Shown here: positions 14,601 to 27,600 of the stretch, piece by piece
Numbering within the stretch: the stretch's first letter is position 1
Layout: each line of letters begins with the position of its first letter
Assembly (NCBI GenBank): GCA_014706295.1
Contig: JACSVZ010000002.1
Location: 133,370,700-133,434,699, forward strand
Length of the DNA stretch: 64,000 bases
Origin: Lycocorax pyrrhopterus obiensis
Lineage: Eukaryota; Chordata; Aves; Passeriformes; Paradisaeidae
Direction: 5' to 3'
The notes under the pieces: generated by a model
What the model saw: only the letters and a program-made list of their open reading frames with translations
What the model was told of the DNA's origin: nothing
Database searches by the model: none
Made by a program: the position numbers and the translations under genes

Positions 14601-14726
14601 AAAAGAATGTGTTAAAAGAAGAATGCAACATTCCTAGGCCTTGATGCTTAGAAGTTTTAAATTTCTTGTTAAAGTACAGTGGAAGAATATTGTCCTGACT
14701 AGCATACTGTCCTGAATTTCTTACAA

Positions 14727-14744
14727 GTGGTGGTGGTGGTGGTG
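14727..14744 (+). repeat. (GGT)n microsatellite with adjacent purine-rich stretch
   Basis: Five to six GGT units, followed from about 14818 to 14865 by a GA-rich stretch with gagagagtgagagaga. Simple sequence only; it generates the His/Thr/Pro-rich minus-strand open frames at 14699-14996. Confidence 0.8.
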
Positions 14745-15710
14745 TTTTGAGTGTATGGGGAAAACCTAGCACTGAAAAGAAGCAAAAAGCATGACTTAGA
14801 AACGGAGACTCGTGGGGTATGGGGTGGGAGGGGATGAGGGAGTGAGAGAGAGTGAGAGAGACTTATTTTGCTGAAAGGATGAAGGGAAAGAAACAAAATT
14901 CCTCTCACTGGTAAATTCAGGTGCCTCCTTAATTGAACAACATGAGCACACAAGCAGGGTGCAGATAATAGACAAAGGAAAAAGAAAGGAATTCACTCTG
15001 GGCTGGGATTAGAACCTGGGGCTTTCCAGATGTGAAGAATAATTTACACTTAAAGAACCTGTTCTCCTAAAGGAAGGGAGAACAGTGTAGTTGAGTTATG
15101 CCGGTAAAGAATATATTTCTGTATTCATTCGTAATTTTTAAAGTACTATTTATGCTTTTATTTTTACACTATTCACAATAAACTCCTGACACTTCTGCCC
15201 CCTCATAACAGACACCTAACAATGAAGCAGCTTCAATTAAGAAGCAGAACATCAGCCTCTGGCATCTTACTCTGTTGTTCCATCTTTTTTGCTAGGGAGA
15301 ATTCATTTGTTTCTTAATTAAGAAAAACACCAATAGCATGAAAAATCTGCTTATGGTACCTGAATGGTAATTAGGTGAAAGGTAAAAAAGAAACACACAC
15401 ATACATTCCAGTAGCAGCCAAAATGAACTTGAGCTGATAAAAATGAACTAAACTACCCTTGCATAAATCGAGGCTGAGAGAAGTGTACAGTCATTATGGC
15501 TAAGACAATATGCAAACTATCTTCAAAGAAATCAAATTGCTAGAGTGTTTTCATTTGCATGTATTAACTATTAACATAATGAGGAGAAGTGACATTGGAC
15601 CCGGATTGTGTGTCTGCTTGGATTGATAACTCTACCGCATCTGCAAACAGGCGCCCAAAAATCAGACTGGTAGTCAGATCAGTGTTGAACTCTGAAGTGT
15701 GTATGGCTTT

Positions 15711-15790
15711 TTGGGGGCTTTTTTTGTTGTTTGTTTGTTTGTTTGATTTTGTTTGGGTTTTTGTTTTTTTTTTTTTTGTGAGTGTTGTGG
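15711..15790 (+). repeat. G/T-rich low-complexity tract
   Basis: Poly-T and tttg units with short G runs, very like the tracts near 8.9 and 19.9 kb. The three tracts share orientation (T/G on the + strand), that is, the coding strand of the proposed gene. The overlapping open frames on both strands are compositional artefacts. Confidence 0.75.
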
Positions 15791-18304
15791 ATTTTTTTTA
15801 ATATCTGGAACCCAGAACAACATGCTGGGATGTGGAGCACAGTCTGTCCTTCTATTTTCATTTTTTTTAGTGTGATCCTGCTCCTACAAGCACTTCATAC
15901 TTTCAAGGTAGATATCAATTTTGAACTTTTTTCCATTGTATGTATTGCCACTTATATAGAAGGATGACTATTACTGCATGTTAGTTTGGAGTTATTGATT
16001 GTTTGTGTAATTACTCAGCAATATTTTTTTGTCTTTCAAGACTGTTCTTATATACCAAAATGTCCTTCTTAAACTGTCAGTTACCGTGCTCATGAAGAGA
16101 GAGAAACCTTAGAGAACTCAGACTTTGGAGAAGTCAGTTACACTCTAGTTTATGTGATTACTTAGAACAGTAGCAGGCAATGTTTGTGATTGCAATTGTT
16201 ACCTGTTTACATATTGGGAATAGGTTTGAATGTTGATTACATAGTATGTAAGAACTTTGATAAATATAGCAACTTCTTTTGTTAGAAGAAAAAATAAAAA
16301 TAATTTAAAAACCTGAAGATTTTTTCTAAATTATTCATAAGAGGAAAAAACGTACAAACTAAGTGCAGTTTTTGTCCTGATTTTCTTTGCCTAAGATTTT
16401 TCTAAAGGGGAGTTACTTCTTGATATTTACAGGTCAAAATTCTAAAAGAATGTAGTTTTGGAAGAAGGTGAAATGGGATGGGAAGCAGCCACATGCATTC
16501 TTAAAAATTCAGAATTTATGTCATTTGCATAATCTGGGAAGAAATTATAATTTTTGTGTTGTATTTATGTATACACACACATAGTGTATTCATGTGATTT
16601 ATATAATTTCCTTTTCTTGTTCTTGAAGACTGTGGCAAAATAGTAAGTACTTTTGCATTGCTAGAAGGGGTACATAAAATTTTGTCTCTGGATGTAAACT
16701 CGTCTTCCAAGAGGGGAGGAATTCCCATGTGGTTGTTGGAGTGCTGGATGCGTTTGTTTGTTAACATAGCCCAGGAGTCATACTCCAGTCTGAGAGGAGA
16801 ATTGTGTGAACACTTATATTTTTGAAAAGAATATTCTTAAGGCAGCCCATCTGTGTGAGTAAAGGTATGGGGAATGTCTGTCTAAGTAGGGGTTTACATG
16901 TTTGAACTTGATACCATAAACAACAGACACTGACCTATAATAAAGGTATTATGATAACACAAACATTTTTCAGTTAATAATGGCTCAGGAAGCAGGTGTA
17001 ACCCAAATACTTTTATTTTTTCTTGATGTGCATGAATGCTCAGTAATTTCCAGCGGTATTACAAAACTGACACTGAAGAATTCTGACCAAAATTTTTTAT
17101 TTTAGATGGCTAAATTTTTATTTTTACATTGTAACTAAGGAGGGATCACTGAAAACAAGTATCTTCTCTTTGGCAATTTGTGCAAATTAGAGTAGGATCC
17201 CCCACAGCCCATATGGGGCATATTCTAGTCTTGAGTCTTTCAGCCTCAAGTCTGAGAATGAGTATATAACTAGCCATACTGGAACTTGTTACTCCTTTTG
17301 TCCTTGGAAGATTGGTATAGGAAGAGCTCTACAGTGGATGTGAAAATGCAAGAACTTGTTGAGTACAAATCTCTTGTAATGGCCTATTCCAGGTTTCTGT
17401 AGAATAGAAGACTTTGTGAAGGATAATGTGAATTTCAGATTATCTCTACCCATGCAGTTGAAATTTCCATTTAATGCTACCTTAAAATTTATTATGCTAA
17501 CTTTTACAGAGACTGTATCATGGATCATGTTAAACCCAAAACCAAACAACCTGAACATATGAAAAAATTAAAAAAATCATGTAGCTATATTTTATTTGAT
17601 ATCAATATATTTTTATTTGCTAAAGATCTTACGTCAGGGCTTTCTCTATCTTCTCTAGCAAAGAAGATAACTTTCCAAACAAGTCAATAGTTTGTGCTAT
17701 GTTGTTACATTGTGTTGGGCACCTAATAATAATAATATAAATGATGTAATGATACAAATATCAGGATGCAGACAGGAATTAGCTATCTTAGGTACTGGAA
17801 TATGACGTGACTGCCTTTCAGTTTTGAAATAAAAGTGGAATTTTGAGTATCATAGTGTGTGTAAGGAATCTGTCTTTTCTCTGTATTCATCTCATGCATG
17901 TAAGTCAGATGAAAAATGTTGTTTAAAAATAATTTAAGAGACAGGTATTTCAGAAATAAAGAGTTTACAGATCTTTCCATACGTAAAACTTGAATATATT
18001 TAATAATTCTAATTAACATTAAATTTTTTCTCAAATATTCAAATTCTCATTTGCATGAAGTCCCACAGGGAAGCGTCTTCTCATGAATTCCCATAGGATC
18101 AGGAGTGAGCAAGTGTTCATCCTTGTGTATCAGCAATTTTATGTCCCATTTTTCAAATCGAGGAATTAAACATGTCAAAAATAGTGTGCATGTATGTGTG
18201 TGTGTCTACATGGAGGATTAATAGGAGGATTCCAGAGAGCCTACTCTGAAGAAACTACGAGAAGTTTTATATCTTGTATGTTTTACCGCATTTTGAGATT
18301 AACT

Positions 18305-18347
18305 GGGGGGGGAGGGAGGGGATTTCCCCCCCCCTTCCCTCTTTCCC
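18305..18347. repeat. G-run/C-run block with hairpin and quadruplex potential
   Basis: A run of eight G continuing as agggagggg is followed, after attt, by nine C and then ttccctctttccc. The two halves are imperfect reverse complements about 17-20 bases long. The sequence could form a hairpin, or a G-quadruplex on one strand with an i-motif on the other. It is markedly GC-rich against its AT-rich surroundings. Confidence 0.75.
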
Positions 18348-18575
18348 GCTCTACTACAGAATCTTGAGTAATTTTGTTTGTTAGTATTTATATCCTAGTT
18401 ATATGTGGGATACCAAATTTCAGTAGACATGTGCTAATTTTTAGGCTTCATTTTCTTTCAGAAGTAGAATTGTATATGAAATTGTTTATCAGTGCATTTT
18501 TGGATATGATACAGGGATTTCTATGACCTGGCTTTAATGAAAAGAGGTATTTAAGGCACTCATTCCTTAGTGCTA

Positions 18576-18953
18576 TACTAGTGTCTTGGGCAGGATTGAT
18601 ATACCAGAAATACTGTCTGAAAGACCAGATCCAAAGAACCCAAGAAAGTTCTTGGATTTAGTCTCTACCTTTTGTTTATGAAAACTACTACACTCATTGA
18701 AATGATCTTCTTCACCTTTTGGAAGCTCAATGCTGCTTCTACTTGTGATTTCTTGCTTTTTGATGTCAGGATAGGAGGAACTGTGGAAAATATTTAAAGT
18801 CTGCCTTTTTAAAATCTGATGCTTTTTGCAGAGATCAAAGGCCTCAATTGTTTCTTTCAAAAAATATGGGAGCAGTGGATAGAGCTGTATGGCAAAGTCT
18901 GTTATACCTTGTAAGTCAGTCCTGGAGCTTGGCTTATAGGATACATGATATGT
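18576..18953 (-). other. Long open frame on the minus strand, coding status unknown
   Basis: 126 codons are open between an in-frame TGA (18954-18956) and a TAG at 18573-18575. The frame contains no ATG near its start. Parts of the translation look like ordinary soluble protein, for example LPKGEEDHFNECSSFHKQ, and AAG/gtagag inside it resembles a donor. From the base composition I expect roughly one frame this long by chance in a window this size, so this may mean nothing. It lies antisense within intron 2. Confidence 0.15.
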
Positions 18954-19892
18954 TCAAGCTGGCTACCCACTCATGTCTAATGATACTCTTCTTTTTCACA
19001 GTGACATCACTCTGGAAATACTGTAATGGTGTAAAGAATCTGTTTCCATTTACTGAAAGAAGAAAAATATTTTTATGATTTTATAAGTCTGATAATGTTC
19101 TTAAAATAGCATTGTAATTCAAGTAATGTATAAGAATTATAATGACTGTAATGATAGTAATAGAATTATTAATATTTTTATAGTTGGATTTATATCCATT
19201 CTGAAGAATCCCCTGTGGAAAGGGAAGAAATAACCATAAATCTGTCATCTTCAGTGAGAAGGAAGGGTCAATAGTAGGGTGGTAGATCTGTGGGATTTAC
19301 CTGCTCCTTACTCCTGCACTGCATAAGCATCCATGTGTGAAAAATGTGGCCATACTGTGTGATTTACTGTTGGCCCTGAATGTAATAAAAGTAGTAAATT
19401 AATTTTCCATGGTGGACATGATTTGCTTATAGGCAAATCGTCATATGACTCTAAAATCTAAAGTTTGAATTTAGTTTAAAATATTTTTGTTTAAAATATT
19501 TTAAATTTTTTATTTCCATTTTTCCATGAAGGAAGAGGGATGGTGTGCCTGGTGGGAAAAGTTCAAATAGTGGTGGTAAAATGTGTCATGCTTATCACAG
19601 AGAAATGAAATTTGAATCCTGCGTTAATTGTATTTTTTGCAAGAAGGCTCCTCAAGGATTTTGAGGGCACGTTTGGCTGTGATTATGTACACCATTTGAC
19701 ACCATTTATATACCAGTTTGCTGTGCTGCTTTGAGCAGTGGTTCATGTTTGGGGAGTCTTCTGTTAATACCTCCCCTCCTCCACCAGGTTTGAATGATTT
19801 GTCAATTTTTTAAAAAATTTTTTATTTTAATTGCTAAATCCCTTTTTTGCCAGGAGTACCTGAGATTCAGTGGCAGGCGCGTTGGTCTTTAT

Positions 19893-20047
19893 TGATGTGT
19901 ATGTGGATTTTGTTGATTTTGTTGATTTTGTTTGCTTGGTTTTTGTGGCTTGGTTTTTGTTGTTGTTGTTTGGGGGTTTTGTTTGGTTGTTTGTTTTTGT
20001 TTTGTTTTGGGGTTTTTTGGGGTGTTTTTTGGTTAATTTTTGTTTAA
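19893..20047 (+). repeat. Long G/T-rich low-complexity tract
   Basis: About 155 bases made of ttttg, ttg and runs of up to five G, with hardly any A or C. Many GG and GGG steps give it quadruplex potential on the + strand. The two overlapping + strand frames rich in Leu, Phe, Val and Trp, and the Lys/Asn/Thr-rich frame on the minus strand, are products of this composition and are not annotated as genes. Confidence 0.8.
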
Positions 20048-22546
20048 GCATCTCTTAAGAAAGGATATTTCCCCTGAGGTCCTAGAGGGACTTAGAATGA
20101 ACTTTCTGAGAACCTCTGTCCCTTTAATGTGCATTATCAGTTTCCTGTCTTCTTTTCATGATAGATGTCAGAACAAAAGTAAACCCCAGAAATCTTGCAC
20201 AAGGATTAGGTGGAACATTACTGCAGAAACCAACAAGACATTTGTAAATTAAAACATAAAAAAGGTTGGTTGTTGTCGTCACGAAATTCAGCTTCTGCTT
20301 CCCCCTATCTGCACTGTCATTGCACTGCACTGGATGTGCCAGTCTAGATATTACATTGAAAAAGGAGGGGAAAAAATGAAATGTTGAAGTGGTAATGTCA
20401 GAAGGGCATATTAAGTTGAGGTGATCTTCTCAGGAATTTTTTTAGGAGAGTAATGATCTTAAATTCTTTGTAGGCTCAGCTTCAGTACTCTATTCTGCAT
20501 ATATTCTAGTAACCTACAGAGCAGTCTGTTGGCATAGTCCATAGACAGTATTGATGAGGCTGCCGAGGCACACCCTGGTCTCACATGGGTTTGTCTCCAG
20601 ATACCAGAAGCAACAAGGAGCCTCAATAATTAGTCCATGTCAAAAGTGACTCTCCCAGTGTTGTTATTTCTCGAAGGTATTAAATGCGTTACTTGTGTTA
20701 AGTTTTTATTGGTTTCCATTTCCAGTGTTCTTTAGAATCACACTATTTTCCTGTGTCGTAAATTTTGAAATTTAATCTCAGAGAACAAATAATTGATGGT
20801 TCTTCATATTCTTGTACTGGGTTACTACTGCAGAGCTTGCAATGTGTAATGTTTGTGAGGACGTTAGCTGCGTTCCTTGAGCTGACAGCAGCTGCTGATC
20901 ATGTAGGATGTTCAAGTGCAACCTGTGGATGAGATTGAAAACCACTGCTTGTGAGCAGGGGATGTTCTTTATGTCTTAGGGATATAACAGCATTTTATGC
21001 AGAATATGGTATAATCTTTCTAATTTTACTTCCACAATAAGTGAGAATAACCATTTATCTCATTTCCTTTAAGACATAATGCAAGATAATTTTCTTTCTC
21101 GTATCATTCTTGCTTATAGTGGGGAAAAAGAAATCTGACATTAAATTTGAGGAATAGAAACCAAAAAACAATAAAAAATTGCCTGCCTGTTTTTTTCTTT
21201 TTTAAAAATAACTTTTACTAAGTTGTTCAGATACCTGATAGCCTGATTGGAAACCAAAGATACAGAATTCAAATAGAATTAAGGTGTTATTAAAATCATG
21301 CTTTAAATTTTTTCTTATTATTTTAGATCTTTATACTAAATAAGAGGAGTACATTTTCCCCAACCCAGTGATGACATAGCATCTTTATAAATACTTTTCT
21401 ACTGTGGCAAACATTAACCCTTTGAAGCCCACATGAGTCTGAATTGGACTGAGGGCCACAAGACATTTGCCATACATTCTGGAGATAAAAAGAGGAAAGG
21501 AAGCATTGTGAGGGGTTCACAAGCAGTAGGTCCCCAGGGATCCCACTGTTTCCTTACAAAATGACTAAGCTCTATGTGCAGTTCTGAGAAAAAGCAAGGG
21601 ATACCCTCAGCAGTCACTTCCAGCTCACCCTCTCCCATGTCTGGGGATTCAAGCCCACCATCAGCTGTGTGCTGGTGAACTGTGCAGTTGGTCATGGCAC
21701 AGCTCTAATATGCAAGCATACTTGCTGTCTAAAATGAATGTGTCCAAACACGTTGCCTTCTTAAGCCACTTCAGCTGTAGTCATGCTTTTCAAGCCTAAT
21801 GCTGTAAAAGCACTACACTTTGATATGAAAAGTTTTGAGAATCTATTTTCACTGCTGCAGAGAGGCGTGTAAATTCAGAGTCTGGGAGACAATAAAGCTT
21901 GTAAAAACTTAAGTGTCACACTAGAATTGCCCAATGCTGTGGTAATTTTTTTAGAAACGTGAAATTGGTCTCTGTTTATTTTTGGCTTTATGATTGTAGG
22001 ATAAAATTACTTTTTTCTGGTGTAGATGAGCATGTGTGCAAGGAGAAGGCTGAAACCTGGTCCATCCAAATGAAATCTTGCAATTTTAAGGAAGATCTAA
22101 TAAAAGGCAGTAACAGGTTTTTGGGTTGAGGTTACAGTTGTAAGTGGAATGATAAGTCACATTTAAGTGGTTTATCAAAGCGATTGAATATATTTGATAA
22201 ACTTATATTAGTGTACCATAGTTTTATCTTTCTATTTGATAATGTTCTACTCTGCAACTGTATCAAATACCATCCCAAGAATTTATAAATAGCTGAAAGA
22301 AAAAGATTGTGAACTTTCAGTTTGTAGTTGATGCAATAAAACTACTTGAAATTGCTTCAAATATTTAAAATGTTTTTGCTAATGCATTGGCTCCCAGCAG
22401 TGAGAATGGTCCAGGTAGCAGGCTGCTAGCCAGAACTGGTCAGTTACCCATGCCATGTGCTAATCAGGGCAATGAGCTTCCAAATAAAAGGTGGAGAGAG
22501 ATGACTTTAGGATATTTGGTACAAAAAGGTAGCTAGTATTTCTTCT

Positions 22547-22672
22547 GATTTTTGGAGACAGGCATGTGATTAAGATACACTAAATGGAAATCCATACAAA
22601 GCCAGTTCCGATTTTTGGAGGAGGGACTGTGATTAAGGTATACTGAATGGAAATCCATACAAAACCAGTCAA
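22547..22672 (+). repeat. Two-copy tandem duplication, 63-bp unit
   Basis: Copy 1 (22547-22609) and copy 2 (22610-22672) both start with gatttttggag and share atggaaatccatacaaa near the end, with scattered substitutions between them. The two copies are directly adjacent. The divergence shows an old duplication. The unit is not a repeat family I recognise. Confidence 0.85.
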
Positions 22673-23767
22673 ATTGTTAAAATATTCAAATATGCCTTAC
22701 TGTAACAAGAAAGCACTGTAATGTACTGAAATCAGCAATAGAACAGCTGTGTTTTAAAGGACAGTACTTTGAATGTCACTTGACAATTTGCTTTCAATTA
22801 GAAGTAATTTACAGGAAGATGCCCACAAGCTAATCTTTACAGGATAATTAAGTTCCATTTTCTTTACTTTTAATTAAAAAGCAGAAAAGATTTAGCTGAT
22901 CCATAAAAAATGTTCTGTTTAAACATTCATCAGACTTCACACTCTTTTTTTTTTGTTATTTGTTGTAGCAGATGTTATCAAAACTGCAGTCTGCTGTTTT
23001 AAACCCAGTATATTTGGGAAGTGAAACATGAGTTGCAATAGGCGTGTACAGCTGAGGTATGATCATTTAGCTTCTCTGTATTTGAATAGCTCTAAAATGA
23101 TATCCATACGCTGGGCTTTAATCTTGCTCCTTCCATTGCTTGCCGTTGTGGTGAGAGAAAGCGAAGCAGATGAACAGCTCTGGGGATGCTAATTTTCCTC
23201 TTGCTTTCCTAATGCCTTTAAAACCTGAAGTCTAAATGTAAAGATGAAACAAGTATCTTTGTCATTAAATTTGCATGTTAGCCAAGTTGTCTGCATGCTT
23301 GTAGAATCGATGAAAATGAGAATTCCTTTGCTGATTTCACATTGAATGAAAAAAAAGGAAGTGCAGTTTATGCCCAAATATCTGAACACTCAGATACTTA
23401 CATTGCAATGAGTTAGTGCTGTTCTTAAGGAGGAGAGATGTATCTGTTTCTCCCAGATATTCCGTCATCATCTTTGTAGATTTTCAGAAGTGAAAGGAAA
23501 TTTAATTCTAGATTTTAAATTTGTCCTGTGTGCTGTGAGAAATTCTACATATGAAACTGAATCTTCAATACTTTTTTAAGTGTGAGATCTAATTATTTGT
23601 TGGTTTACAGCCCAGTAACTCCAATGAACCTGTGAAACGGTACGTAGGAGGGCCATGATCTTAACAAAAATACCTGAATGCTTGTGTTAGGTTTGAAGCA
23701 TATTCTTTATAAATGTTTAACTCAGAATTGACCAAGTATCCATGATCACTTTTGAACTGAGAATAAA

Positions 23768-24645
23768 ACCATAGAATCATTATGTTTTATGTTGAAAGAG
23801 ATCTTCAGAGATGATTTAATTCAACCTCCTGCTCAAACGAGAACCTATTTAGGTAAGGTTCTCAGTCAAATTTTTTATTGTCTTCAAGTTTGGAGATTCC
23901 ACAGCCTCTTTTAAAAACCAGTTCTATAGTTTTACGGTCATCACTGTCATCTCTTTTTTTTAACATTTACTCAAAATTTCCTTTCTATGTCTTGTGTCTT
24001 TTGCCTCTTATCCTATCTCTATGGACCTCCAGGAAAAGTGTGTCTTTGCTCCTCTGGACCCTCCTATTAGGTATTTGAAGACAACAGGAAGAACTCTTCC
24101 TAAACCTGAACAATCCGAGCTGTCTTGATTTTCCCTTTCCATTGTCCCATGGCAGTCTTGCACTCCTCTACCAGAGTCATTCCAAAACCATTGATGTCTG
24201 TCATGTACTGGAAAACCCCAGACTAGACATGGCACTTAAAACTGTGTCTCACCATTGCTGAGTAGAGGGGAATAATCATCTCAGCCTGCTGTCTAGACTT
24301 GCTTACATCCATGGACGTGGTTGGCATTTGCTGCTGCAAGAGTTCGCTGCTGATCCATGCTTATTCAGCAGAGCTGTTTTTCAGTTTGTCCCCAACTTGT
24401 GCTTGTACCTGAGATTTATCTGTCCCAAAAGTAGACCTTAGAATTTGCCTGTGCTGAACTTCACATTTCTGACACCCCAGGTCTCCTTTGTAGCAGCCTT
24501 GCCTTCTAGTATGTCTTGGTAGCTCCTATCAATTTGATACAATTTCACACTTGCTGAGGGCACTCTGTTTTGTTACTCAAACCGTTAAAGAAGATCTTAA
24601 GCCATATTGACCCCTGAGGGATGCCTTTAAGTGGGGAACTCATTA
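23768..24645 (-). mobile_element. Old 5'-truncated CR1 LINE fragment
   Basis: Read on the minus strand this matches the CR1 3' half. On the + strand, landmarks run in reverse order: catagaatcat near 23769 (terminal repeat end), a caacctcctgctc region, ctcctctggaccctcct near 24050, ggggaataatcatctcagcc near 24270, then cttgctgagggcactc near 24552 and gacccctgagggatgcc near 24608. These correspond to the end of the reverse-transcriptase frame plus the 3' UTR. Many indels and substitutions have destroyed coding capacity. It is more diverged than the other CR1 pieces here, so it is an early insertion. The minus-strand frame at 24008-24235 lies inside it. Confidence 0.85.
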
Positions 24646-27600
24646 GAGTTTGTATTAACCCTTTAAGGCTGGTGATCTAGACAGTTTTCACTTTATAAAA
24701 CCAAAAATGCAACCCATACCTTAGGAGGTAAATATTCTTAAAACATTTGGAAACTTTTGAAAATAAAGGTATTTTATGTATGTTTTTTTTCCATAAATTA
24801 ATACTAGAATTACAATATCCAAATACACTGAATTGTTCTGTGTTGCAGTTGTTGAATTCTTTTGTTGAAATAAAAGTTTCTACTTATTTCAAGGTCTAGA
24901 TTTGCTCTTAAGTTAGCAGATAGACTAACAAGAACTTTCTAAGTGGTTGTACTAAATAGGCCTTGGTGTTACTAAAAATATGATAGAACAGTTTTTGATG
25001 AAGTTAAGAGCAACATGGTCTGTAAAAAAACATAGAACCAAATTCTCAGAAATCATTCTCAAATCGAACTTTTTGAGAATTCAGCAGTCAGAATTGTCTT
25101 GCTTGGAAAAATTGCTTGTTCTCTTATATTTTTAAGCTGTGCTAGTGCACAGCAACCTGTTTGTACATAGATACATTTTTAAAAAACATTTAATATAAGC
25201 TATTCAAATGACTTCAGCTATCGCTTCTGTCAGTTCTAACAAGTTTTTGCAATTACAACTTATGATTTCACTCTATGGAATTCTGTCCAGCACTATTAAG
25301 GGCAGAAGGAAGTAAGAAAGTAATTTGTTGTTGTAACTGGCATTCTTGTGGGTTCTTTTACAGATGTCTAAGCATGTTTACTTTCATCAAAAGGCTTATG
25401 GAAAAATGAGGACGCACTTATGAGTCACGTTTTAAAAAGGCTAGAGAACAGTATGGAAATAAATTTGAACATGTGCTTGTTTGCAGACGAATCACTTCCT
25501 ATGCAGTTAAATAGATGATTTATGGTCACTCTTAGTGTAAAAGTCTTCAACTATCTAATTGTTTGGCATCCAAAATAAACTAATTGTTTTGATTCCTCTG
25601 TGGGAAGGAAAATAAACATTTTTACAGGGTAATTCATTTTTTTTTCAGTTTTACACCCTGCTTCAAGATTTGCTTTAAACCAGCATGCTGTTGAGAAAGA
25701 CAGTGATGACCGCTTCCTTTTGGCTGTTAGTTCTTATGGCTGTTCACATACGGCACAAATGTCAGTGTGTCCGTAGAGTAGACTGGGGGAAGAAACTGTT
25801 CCAAGTGAGAACCAGCTTCTCTCCCCATTCCCCATGGTTCAGTTTTAATTCAAACCAATTTCTTTATCTAGTTCACCTGATGGCCGCAGAAGTACTTTTG
25901 CTAATCCAACAAGGAAGACAGTGTAACTTTAAAAGCGAGCAGAAGGGGTAGGGCAGCCTGTTTTAGGAATGCAGCCTGCTGGTGTCAGCATAAAGAGATA
26001 ATAACAGTACACTGCTAGGCAGATGTTTTAGGATGGAATCACTCCGGGATGCTCAAAAAATATGCTGTGCTTTGTTTAAAATAGTAGGTAGTGATGTAAT
26101 TACTGTAGCAGATACATTGGTTGCTCGTTGCTTGTACTAATATTGCAAGAGGCAGAATACTATGTGTCTTGAATGAGAGTTTTGTATCAGAGGCAGCTGC
26201 AACTTTTTTTCCTTGTGCGCCTTGGAGCCTCTTTACTTACGTATACACTTTTGTAAGTGAACTTTCTGTAGACACTTTTCTTTAAGATGTTCTGATTTTT
26301 TCCTCATGAGTAAAGAATCCAGGCTTGAACTCAGATTAGTATAAGAAATTATATCCTTTAAATATTTGCTTAAGAAACACAGAACTAGATAGAACTGAAC
26401 TGTTAAGCCTTTATCTGTTATACTAGTTCCCTTTGATTGTAAAAATTAATAAATAAAATACCATTGCTTTTCTATGACTGTACGGAAAACTTAGTTATGC
26501 TTAGCAATGTAATAACGTATTCATCCAGTGTTTGGTTACTTTTTAGTAACTGGATAATCAGTGAAGCTTAACACTGCAGGGGATTCAGTCATAGTTCTGA
26601 GATGGGAGTCTTGATGAATAATTTGAGATATATTCTGATCCATTAATACTGTGAATATAATTTCAGTTGAAGTGTTTCCAGTTACTTCATTAGTGAAGTT
26701 CAGATGATTTGCTTTGATGGAGAGGGAAAACATGTTAATTTGCAAAACTGTAAACAAAATAGTAAAAAATGTTCCTGCTTCGAACCCAGAAAGGTGAAGA
26801 TATTCTATTTTATATTCTAAACCTAAAAGATGTTAAAATTTCAAAGATGTGTCACTGAAATGTCATTGCAAGATGACATTTTAGCATTATGACTGTAGCA
26901 TAGTTGCCTGAATCTGTCTGCAGAGCGACTTTCCCATTTAAAAATTATTTTGCTTAGCTTCAGTGACTTGTACTTAGTCTTGTAAATCCAAAAATATTGT
27001 CAAATTAATAAACAAAATATTATTTGAATTCTTCTTTTCAATAAATATTAACTATACTATTAAACTATTAAATGTAATTTCTTCTTGTTTATACTGCTTT
27101 TTTTCTCACGATCTAGTTCAGTTCAGAATTTTAATGGTTTTGATGATATATATGTCTCTCCTGTGTTTCATTGTGAAGGCCACGTGTTCGGAGAAAAAAA
27201 AAGAATGAAATTATTACTCACAAAGTAACTTTCCATCCTTTTATTAAATGTACTTACTGCAGTATTTTAAAATTATGGTACAAATTGTCTGAAAACATCA
27301 CTTGTATACTTTGGAGAGAAGGACGGGAAGAGTACTAATGGCATTCAGACAAGCACTAATTAGCTATGCCAATAAATAGGACAATTTAATAAATGAGTTA
27401 TAGCAAGAAGGAGTAAGTTGCATAACGAATAATTATGGGGCTTTGGTACTTAAATTATGAACAGAAGACCAAGGTGTAAGAAGGTGTCTCAGAAGAAATG
27501 TTGTATGTGGTTTCGTGTTAATGTCATAATATGACATCAAATGATATTACAATAACTCGCTTAGTAGTATGATTCTAATATTAAAATATTAAACCCATCT

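Noticed and set aside
11360..15025. Short MIR-like core matches: ggtagagcctggaatagagc near 11371 and ctgggattagaacctgggg near 15003; a similar hint near 33700
   Set aside because: Each match covers only 20-50 bases and cannot be separated from chance by eye; a repeat-library search would decide.
15589..15801. + strand frame beginning MTLDPDCVSAWIDNSTASAN with some CpG
   Set aside because: The second half is a G/T-rich low-complexity tract, and no splice or start context supports the first half.
21414..21695. 93-codon minus-strand frame in a locally GC-richer segment
   Set aside because: An internal GAGAGG/gtgagc could be a donor, but no matching acceptor is convincing and nothing in the translation is recognisable.
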